Below, piece after piece: positions 1 through 5,274 of a stretch of DNA of 8,057 nt. The position numbers and the translations under genes are program-made. The DNA is from an uncultured Collinsella sp. (GTDB lineage: Bacteria; Actinomycetota; Coriobacteriia; Coriobacteriales; Coriobacteriaceae): positions 1 through 8,057 of the forward strand of contig CABQNA010000057.1 in assembly GCA_902465425.1 (NCBI GenBank), in the 5' to 3' direction. The first letter of the stretch is position 1. The number at the start of each line of letters is the position of its first letter. The notes beneath the pieces were generated by a model. The model had not been told where the DNA came from and made no database searches. It worked only from the letters and a program-made list of their open reading frames with translations.

Positions 1-26
1 GGCCCGTGGGTTATACCCTAAGAGCA

Positions 27-49
27 AACCACCCTTTTTAAGGGTGGTT
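27..49. terminator. Perfect 10-bp inverted repeat, possible bidirectional terminator
   Basis: The left arm (27-36, AACCACCCTT) and right arm (40-49, AAGGGTGGTT) are perfectly complementary around a 3-base TTT loop. Neither side has a clean T-run: on the minus strand the stem is followed by TTGCTCTT, on the plus strand by CTGATTTG. It could be a weak or bidirectional terminator for a convergent gene to the left, or a backup for the operon terminator at 202-241. The palindrome is certain; the terminator role is inference. Confidence 0.45.
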
Positions 50-66
50 CTGATTTGCGGGAGCTG

Positions 67-136
67 CCGGCGGATTCGGACCGCCGACACCCGCGTCACC
101 AATTTCCCCGCGGGGGGAGTTTTCGAATCCGCCCGG
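67..136. repeat. Imperfect inverted repeat made of tRNA T-arm-like sequences
   Basis: Bases 67-80 pair with 122-136 over 14 bp, with one bulged C (134) and one G-T wobble; the core GGCGGATTCG (69-78) and CGAATCCGCC (124-133) is perfect. Each arm resembles the T-arm of a tRNA. On the plus strand 122-144 has the exact spacing of a tRNA 3' end: 7-base T-loop TTCGAAT, 5-base stem strand, 7-base acceptor strand, A, then CCA. On the minus strand 69-102 reads as an anticodon-type loop TTGGTGA (GGT, threonine-like), a 5-base stem strand, a 5-base variable segment and a closed T-stem. No 5' half with D-arm and matching acceptor is present for either, so no intact tRNA is called. It may be a decayed tRNA pair, an attachment-site remnant or a structured RNA. 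Confidence 0.5.
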
Positions 137-140
137 GGGC

Positions 141-189
141 ACCAGAGGAATATCGAGCCGGTACCGCTACGGTGCCGGGCTCTTCTGGT
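141..189. repeat. Long stem-loop in the 3' intergenic region
   Basis: GAGCC-GGTACC (155-165) pairs with GGTGCC-G-GGCTC (171-182) around the 5-base loop GCTAC, with one bulged G and one G-T wobble. A second, outer pairing of ACCAGA (141-146) with TCTGGT (184-189) extends it across an internal loop. No T-run follows on either strand, so it is not a standard intrinsic terminator. The outer arm begins at the CCA end of the tRNA-like segment beside it. Function unknown. Confidence 0.5.
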
Positions 190-201
190 TCATGCCATGT
201 C

Positions 202-241
202 AAAAACGAAGCGCCCACTTGCTGGGGGAGCAAGCGGGCGC
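202..241 (-). terminator. Rho-independent terminator of the pknB operon
   Basis: On the minus strand GCGCCCGCTTGCT pairs with AGCAAGTGGGCGC (241-211) around a CCCCC loop. This is a 13-bp GC-rich stem, continuous when one G-U wobble is counted. It is followed by TTCGTTTTTG (210-201), giving the expected U-tract. On the plus strand the wobble becomes an A-C mismatch and no T-run follows, so it acts in the minus direction only. It lies about 50 bases past the pknB stop and probably ends the whole operon transcript. Confidence 0.87.
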
Positions 242-293
242 CTGTGAGCGAATATGTTTGCGGTGAGAGCCGTGATGAGCGGTGGGGTGGCGA

Positions 294-2255
294 CTAGTTG
301 GTCGTACCGGAATCGTCACCCGTGCCCGAGCCAGAGCCCGAACCCGAGCCAGAAAGTGCGACCGTCAGCGTAATCGTGCTGTCGGTGGACTGCTTGCCAG
401 TGGGGGAGACGCCCGTAACGGTGGCATCCTCGTTACCGCTCACGGGATTGCCGTTCTGGTCGCAGAAGCCAATGTTATAGAAACCGGCGTTGTTGAGCGC
501 GGTGACGGCGGCGGAGATGCTCTTGCCGTACAGGTTGCCCGGAACACTGGCCTTGCCGGACTTCTTGGCAATGACGACGGTAATCGTGGCGCCGGGCTTC
601 TGCTTGCCGCTGGGGTTCCAGCTGATCACGGTGCCCTCGGTAACCGAGTCGTTCTCCTGGTAGCTCACGTCGACGCCAAAGCCTGCCATATCGAGGGCGT
701 TGCGCGCCTGGGCCTCGGTCATGTCGGTCAGGTCGGGGACGGACGTGGTATCCGGGCCGCCCGAGACCTTGTACGAGATGGTCGTGCCTTTCTCGACTTC
801 CCTACCGGCTTCGGTGCCCTGCTCAAAGACCTGGCCCTCATCGGCCTCGTTGGCCTCCTCGGAGGCGTTGCCCTTCAGGCCAACGCTTGCCAGCGCGGCT
901 TCTGCCTGGTCCTTGGTCAGGCCGACAAGCCGGGGAACCTCAACCTTCTCGGAGGGCTTGGGGCCCTTGGAGATTACCAGGTTCACCTTGGTGCCCTTGG
1001 CCTTCTTGGTGTTGCCGTTGGGTGTCTGCTCGGCGACCTTGCCCTCGTCGACATCGTCGTTGTAGCTTTGGTCGATGGTGCCGACCTCGAGGCCGGCTTC
1101 CTTGATCAGCTCGACGGCAGTCTGCTGGTCCTTGCCCAGCACATCGGGCACGGTGACCTGCTCGCCGCCAAAGAGTCCTGTGGCAAAGGCCACCACGATG
1201 CCGATGACGGCAACCGCTGCCACCACGGCGGCGATGATCTTGTTCTTGTTGGATTTGGGCTCTTCGACCTCGTAGGAGCCGGTGGAGCCCGAAACCGAGC
1301 TACGGGCGGTATTCTGGCCGCTCACGCCCGAGACGGGACGCACCATGGCGCGCGTCTGATCGGAAAGCTCGCGAGTCTTGGTGGCGCCCAGCTCACCGGG
1401 GGCACCGATGATGCGCGTGGGCTCCGAGACGTTGACGGCACGGCCCGACAGGTAGCTGTTGAGCACCTGACGCAGCTCGTCGGCGGTCTGGAAGCGGTTT
1501 GCCGGGTCCTTCTCCATGCACTTGAGGATGATGCGCTCAAGGTCGGCGTCGACACCGGAGTTGATCTGGCTCGGCGGAATTGGCAACTCGTTGACTTGCT
1601 TGAGTGCGACCGAGATGGCGTCGTCACCGTCAAAGGGAACGCGGCCGGTGGCGCACTCGTACATCACGACGCCCAGCGAGTAGATATCCGAGGTGGGGCC
1701 GAGGTCCTGACCGCGGGTCTGCTCGGGGCTGACGTAGTGGGCGGTTCCCAGCACGTTGTTGTCTTGCGTGAGGTGGCTGTTCTTGGCACGCGCGATGCCA
1801 AAGTCCATCACCTTGATGTTGCCGTCGGGCAGCACCATGATGTTCTGCGGCTTAATGTCGCGGTGGATGATCTCGTGCTTGTGGGCGACCGAAAGCGCAG
1901 AGCTGATCTGCGAGCCGATCTGGGCGACCTTCTTGGGGTCGAGGGCGCCGTGGCTCTTGATGCCGCTCTTAAGGTCGGTGCCGCGCAGGTACTCCATGAC
2001 GATGTAATAGGTGTCGCCGTCCTTGCCCCAATCGTAGACGCCCACGATATAGGGGGAGGAGAGACCGGCTGCTGCCTGGGCCTCCTGCTTAAAGCGTGCG
2101 GCGAAGGTTGCGTCGCCAGCATACTGTGGCAGCATGATCTTGACGGCTACCGTGCGGTCGAGGACCTGGTCCTGTGCACGGTAGACGGTCGCCATGCCGC
2201 CTGTTCCCACCTTATCCTTGAGGAGGTATCTTCCCCCGAGGACCCTCTGTTCCAT
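294..2255 (-). CDS. pknB: Ser/Thr protein kinase PknB with four PASTA repeats
   Basis: Membrane Ser/Thr kinase (653 aa) of the PknB/PrkC/StkP type, which couples extracellular peptidoglycan signals to cytoplasmic phosphorylation of division and wall-synthesis proteins. Visible Hanks motifs: glycine loop GTGGMATV (17-24), Lys39 in VAVKI, Glu58, HRDIKPQN (131-138, catalytic Asp133), DFG (151-153), and activation loop with GTAHYVSPE (170-178). A juxtamembrane linker (about 270-338) leads to one membrane segment (340-360). PASTA-like repeats follow at about 366-430, 437-500, 504-565 and 568-634, the last being divergent, then a Gly-Ser tail. The ATG at 2255 is chosen because AGGAG lies 5 bases upstream; an in-frame ATG at 2270 would add five residues but has no Shine-Dalgarno. 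It is the last gene before the terminator. PstP, two genes upstream in the transcript, is the expected opposing phosphatase. Function is well supported; specific substrates are inferred. Confidence 0.97.
   Translation of the reverse strand: MEQRVLGGRYLLKDKVGTGGMATVYRAQDQVLDRTVAVKIMLPQYAGDATFAARFKQEAQAAAGLSSPYIVGVYDWGKDGDTYYIVMEYLRGTDLKSGIKSHGALDPKKVAQIGSQISSALSVAHKHEIIHRDIKPQNIMVLPDGNIKVMDFGIARAKNSHLTQDNNVLGTAHYVSPEQTRGQDLGPTSDIYSLGVVMYECATGRVPFDGDDAISVALKQVNELPIPPSQINSGVDADLERIILKCMEKDPANRFQTADELRQVLNSYLSGRAVNVSEPTRIIGAPGELGATKTRELSDQTRAMVRPVSGVSGQNTARSSVSGSTGSYEVEEPKSNKNKIIAAVVAAVAVIGIVVAFATGLFGGEQVTVPDVLGKDQQTAVELIKEAGLEVGTIDQSYNDDVDEGKVAEQTPNGNTKKAKGTKVNLVISKGPKPSEKVEVPRLVGLTKDQAEAALASVGLKGNASEEANEADEGQVFEQGTEAGREVEKGTTISYKVSGGPDTTSVPDLTDMTEAQARNALDMAGFGVDVSYQENDSVTEGTVISWNPSGKQKPGATITVVIAKKSGKASVPGNLYGKSISAAVTALNNAGFYNIGFCDQNGNPVSGNEDATVTGVSPTGKQSTDSTITLTVALSGSGSGSGSGTGDDSGTTN
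325..354 (-). repeat. Hexanucleotide tandem repeat encoding a Gly-Ser tail
   Basis: Five tandem near-identical 6-base units (CCCGAG, CCAGAG, CCCGAA, CCCGAG, CCAGAA on the plus strand) encode alternating Ser-Gly near the end of PknB. The residues after it are Thr/Asp rich (TGDDSGTTN). Such a repeat could vary in length by slippage without breaking the frame, since the unit is a multiple of three. The tail lies outside the cell after the last PASTA repeat. Confidence 0.75.
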
Positions 2256-2260
2256 TCCTG

Positions 2261-2265
2261 CTCCT
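2261..2265 (-). promoter_or_regulatory. Ribosome binding site that fixes the pknB start
   Basis: AGGAG on the minus strand ends 5 bases before the ATG at 2255, giving good spacing. It lies between the two in-frame ATGs (2270 and 2255), so it can serve only the downstream one. This is the reason for the shorter PknB start. Confidence 0.75.
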
Positions 2266-2283
2266 AACATAATTATTCGCTCA

Positions 2284-2309
2284 ACGATGTGTGTAGTACC
2301 TACGATGTG
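2284..2309 (-). repeat. 8-bp direct repeat upstream of pknB
   Basis: ACGATGTG occurs at 2284-2291 and again at 2302-2309 on the plus strand (CACATCGT on the minus strand), with start points 18 bp apart. The spacer contains a small palindrome, GTAGTACCTAC. The pair lies 29-54 bases upstream of the pknB ATG. It could be a regulator-binding site or an RNA feature. An 8-bp repeat in a short region can also arise by chance, so confidence is low. Confidence 0.3.
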
Positions 2310-2325
2310 GCCGCTGGGGCCGTGT

Positions 2326-2361
2326 GGCGCGTTGCCGCTAACTCTTCGGCCGCGGCGCGCC
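2326..2361 (-). other. GC-rich stem-loop between the SEDS-PBP gene and pknB
   Basis: GGCGCG (2326-2331) plus CCGC (2335-2338) pair with GCGG (2352-2355) plus CGCGCC (2356-2361). This is a 10-bp stem with a 3-base bulge and a 13-base loop. It starts 26 bases after the stop codon of the fusion gene on the transcribed strand and has no U-tract. It may stabilise or process the mRNA, or reduce readthrough into pknB. It is not a normal intrinsic terminator. Confidence 0.45.
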
Positions 2362-2387
2362 TCGGGTGTCCGATTCGATCATGGGCA

Positions 2388-5258
2388 TCACGCTCCCTGT
2401 GCGGCAAGCGCCGCGGTCAGGACGATACCGGCGATCTTGGCGGCCTCGACGTCATGCTTGTCGAAATCCTCCAAGGCCACCGAGATGGCGACCGTGGGTG
2501 AATCGTAAGGTGCAAAGCCAACGAACATCGAGTTGACGTTGGTGCCGCCGGTCTCGGCCGAGCCGGTCTTGCCGGCGACCTTGACGCCGGGGATCTGGGC
2601 ATCGGTGCCGGTGCCGGACTGGACGACGGCAAGCATGGCCTGCTTGACCTGGTCGGCCGTGGCGGAGCTGACGGCCTGACCAAGCGAGCGGGACTGCGTG
2701 GTCTTGACCACGGTTCCGTCCGGGGCGAGTACCTGGGCTACAAAGTACGGGTCCATGACCACGCCGCTGTTAGCGATGGCGGCGGCAATCACGGCGTTTT
2801 GCATGACGGTGGTCTGCGGGCCGGGCGTGTGGTCCATGCCGACAGGCTGGCCGGCGCCGGCCCAGGCGGTCTCCCACTCGGTCATGAGCGACGGGTCGGC
2901 CATGATGGAGGCCGCGGAGGTCAGGTCCTGGCCGAGCTTTTGGCCGTAGCCAAAGGCGTTGGCAAACTGTACGAGCGTGTTTGCGCCAACTTCGTTTGCC
3001 ACCTGGCCAAAGACGACGTTGGAGGACACGGCAAAGGCCTGCTGCAGGCTGATGGTGCCGTAGCTCTCGTTGGCATAGTTGGTGACCGGTGCGTTGCCGA
3101 TGTTCATGGAGCCGGGCGCCTGGTAGGTGCTGGTAAGGCTGGCGGTACCGGTCTCGAGTGCCGCGGAAAGCGTAACGACCTTAAACGTTGAGCCCGGCGT
3201 GTACAGCGCGTCCATGGCGCGATTGTACATGGAGCCGTCCTCGCCGCCGCCCGTCTGCAGCAGGGCATCGATGTTGGTGTTGTCGTAGGTGGGCGAGCTG
3301 GCACATGCGAGCACCGCGCCGGTACGCGGGTCGATGACCACTACAGCGCCCTTAAAGCCCTTGAGCGCCTGCTCAGCAGCCGTCTGGATGCGCGAGTCGA
3401 TGGTGAGCTTGGCGGTGTTGCCCGGCTGGGTCTGGCCCGCGAGCGACGCGATGGCGTTGTTCCAGCTGGAGTAATCCTTAGAGCCGGTGAGCGTGTCGTT
3501 CATGACGCTCTCGATGGCGGTGGTGCCATACTGCTGGCTCACGTAGCCAACCACGTGCGCTGCCAGGTTACCGTTGGGGTAGGAGCGTACGTAGGTGCCG
3601 TCCTCCTGCTGCAGCGACTCGGCCAGCGTCACGCCGTCGGACGTGATGATGGAGCCGCGCTGGATGTACTTGGAGCGGGCGATGGTGTGGTTGTTGGTCG
3701 GCATGTCCTGATAGTCCTTGGCCTTAATGACCTGGACATAGGTGAGGTTGCCGATAAGGATGGCGAACAGCGCCGTAAAGGCGAGCACCGCACGGGTTAG
3801 ACGGTTGGCGAGCGCAACGCGGCCGAGCACACCGGATTCAGGCGTGTCGAGCAGGCGACGGCGCATGCGCGAGCCGACGGAATGGCTGCCGCTGCCGTAG
3901 GAAGACGAGGTGGCAAAGCGCGTGCCCGTCGGGGCGGCGGCAGATGCGACCTGATCATCGGTGATGGCGGCCATGGTGCCGGTGCCGGTAAGCTCGGCCT
4001 CGCGTCCGGTAGCCTCGTCACCGGCGCGCAGCAGGAGCGCGACGATGATAAAGCTCGCCAGCAGCGAGGAGCCGCCCTGGCTCATAAAGGGCAAGGTGAC
4101 GCCGGTCAGCGGGATCAGGCGGGTAACGCCGCCTACGATCAAAAAGGCCTGGAAGCTGATGGCTGCCGTAAGGCCCGTGGCACTAAAGGCGGCGAGGTCG
4201 GATCTAGCGCGGGCAGCCGTGGTGAGGCCACGCACGGCAAAGAGCATAAACAGGATGAGCACGGCGCCGCCGCCCAAAAGGCCCATCTCCTCGCCGATAG
4301 CCGAGAAGATAAAGTCGGACTCGACGACAGGGATGTTGTTGGCCATGCCGTTGCCGATGCCAACACCGACCAGGCCGCCATCGGCAAGCGAGAAGAGCGA
4401 CTGGACGATCTGGTAGCCCTGGCCCTGGGCGTCCTTAAACGGATCGACCCAAACCTGGAAACGCACCTGAACGTGCGATAGGAACTTGTAGGCGCCCACG
4501 GCTCCGACGGCTAAGAGCGCAAGGCCGATAACGACATACGAAAAGCGCCCCGTGGCAACGTAGAGCATCAGCAAGAAGATGGTGTAGAACAGCACGGCCG
4601 AACCCAGATCGCGTTCGAAGACGACGACGAGCAGGCACACACCCCACACGGCAAACAGCGGCAGCAGCAGTCGCAGGCGAGGGATCTTAAAGCCCAGGAT
4701 CTTGCGGTTGGAGATGGAGAGCAGTTCGCGGTTCTCGGCCAGGTACCCGGCCAGGAACAGCACGATAAAGACCTTGGCGAACTCGCCGGGCTGGATGGTA
4801 AAGCCCGCGATGCGAATCCAGAGCTTGGAGCCCGAGATCGTGGTGCCGATAAAGATGGGCAGCATCAGCAGGATGATGCCGATAATGCCAAAGGTGTACT
4901 TGTAGCGCATGACCACGTCGAGGTTTTTGACCAGTGCGAGCGTTCCCACCATCAGGGCCACCGAGACAAACAGGATGATGAGCTGTGAGATGGCGAGAGC
5001 GGGGGCGAGACGCGTCACGAACGTGATGCCGATGCCCGAAAGCACAAAGACAATGGGCAGGATGGCGGGGTCGGCACCGGGCGCCAAGATGCGCACGGCA
5101 ATGTGGGCCGCGGCAAAGGCGGCAAAGAGGCCGATCGGTACGGCGAGCGTCTCAAAGGAGATGGCAGCGCCCGCGGTGAGGACGTACATCGCATACAGCA
5201 GGATGACGGGGAACGCCGAGGCGATGAGCAAGAGCAGCTCGGTGTTGCGGCGACTCAT
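2388..5258 (-). CDS. SEDS glycosyltransferase (RodA/FtsW) fused to class B penicillin-binding protein
   Basis: Single 956-aa protein joining the two peptidoglycan synthesis activities that Mycobacterium encodes as separate rodA and pbpA. Residues 1-412 are a SEDS polytopic membrane domain with about 10-12 hydrophobic segments, a large extracellular loop (about 261-325) with ESDFIFSAIGEE (Asp315, the conserved SEDS acidic residue), and LPFMSQGGSS (389-398). This part polymerises lipid II into glycan. A polar Gly/Ser/Thr/Arg linker follows (413-488), then a second membrane anchor (489-506). The rest is a PbpA-like extracellular transpeptidase: RGSI (534-537), active-site Ser690 in STFK (690-693), SSN (745-747) and KTG (897-899), so it looks catalytically complete. 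ATG 5258 is chosen because AAGGGAG lies 8 bases upstream; GTG 5267 directly abuts that site and is a poorer start. The gene begins 16 bases after the pstP stop. Whether it serves division or elongation cannot be told from sequence. Confidence 0.95.
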   Translation of the reverse strand: MSRRNTELLLLIASAFPVILLYAMYVLTAGAAISFETLAVPIGLFAAFAAAHIAVRILAPGADPAILPIVFVLSGIGITFVTRLAPALAISQLIILFVSVALMVGTLALVKNLDVVMRYKYTFGIIGIILLMLPIFIGTTISGSKLWIRIAGFTIQPGEFAKVFIVLFLAGYLAENRELLSISNRKILGFKIPRLRLLLPLFAVWGVCLLVVVFERDLGSAVLFYTIFLLMLYVATGRFSYVVIGLALLAVGAVGAYKFLSHVQVRFQVWVDPFKDAQGQGYQIVQSLFSLADGGLVGVGIGNGMANNIPVVESDFIFSAIGEEMGLLGGGAVLILFMLFAVRGLTTAARARSDLAAFSATGLTAAISFQAFLIVGGVTRLIPLTGVTLPFMSQGGSSLLASFIIVALLLRAGDEATGREAELTGTGTMAAITDDQVASAAAPTGTRFATSSSYGSGSHSVGSRMRRRLLDTPESGVLGRVALANRLTRAVLAFTALFAILIGNLTYVQVIKAKDYQDMPTNNHTIARSKYIQRGSIITSDGVTLAESLQQEDGTYVRSYPNGNLAAHVVGYVSQQYGTTAIESVMNDTLTGSKDYSSWNNAIASLAGQTQPGNTAKLTIDSRIQTAAEQALKGFKGAVVVIDPRTGAVLACASSPTYDNTNIDALLQTGGGEDGSMYNRAMDALYTPGSTFKVVTLSAALETGTASLTSTYQAPGSMNIGNAPVTNYANESYGTISLQQAFAVSSNVVFGQVANEVGANTLVQFANAFGYGQKLGQDLTSAASIMADPSLMTEWETAWAGAGQPVGMDHTPGPQTTVMQNAVIAAAIANSGVVMDPYFVAQVLAPDGTVVKTTQSRSLGQAVSSATADQVKQAMLAVVQSGTGTDAQIPGVKVAGKTGSAETGGTNVNSMFVGFAPYDSPTVAISVALEDFDKHDVEAAKIAGIVLTAALAAQGA

Positions 5259-5266
5259 AAGCGGCA

Positions 5267-5273
5267 CTCCCTT
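5267..5273 (-). promoter_or_regulatory. Ribosome binding site that fixes the SEDS-PBP start
   Basis: AAGGGAG on the minus strand sits one base after the pstP stop codon and 8 bases before ATG 5258. The alternative GTG at 5267-5265 overlaps its last base, which argues against that start. Its closeness to the pstP stop suggests translational coupling. Confidence 0.7.
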
Positions 5274-5274
5274 T

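Noticed and set aside
57..144. Complete 88-nt tRNA on the plus strand ending in CCA
   Set aside because: The 5' bases (GCGGGAG) do not pair with the acceptor strand CGGGGGC, no D-arm is present, and the T-stem 5' strand does not match. Only the 3' part is tRNA-like.
44..247. Short plus-strand open frame over the tRNA-like region
   Set aside because: Its translation (RIRTADTR-type) is the familiar spurious peptide produced by reading antisense through tRNA T-arm sequence. It has no good ribosome site and crosses the operon terminator.
282..2267. A 661-codon plus-strand open frame antisense to pknB
   Set aside because: It mirrors the pknB codon pattern in GC-rich DNA. Its translation is Gly/Ala/Val/Leu/Asp rich with no recognisable domain, whereas the minus strand encodes a complete kinase with all motifs.
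2256..2270. pknB start at ATG 2270
   Set aside because: It lacks a ribosome site and would place AGGAG inside the coding region. ATG 2255 has AGGAG at ideal spacing.
2271..2310. A promoter for pknB with -10 AATAAT just upstream
   Set aside because: No acceptable -35 element lies 16-18 bases upstream, and transcription would start inside the ribosome binding site.
3795..4022. Missed gene boundary or frameshift between rodA and pbpA
   Set aside because: The frame is continuous, has no stop, and shows no Shine-Dalgarno before the internal ATGs. Both domains are complete on either side.
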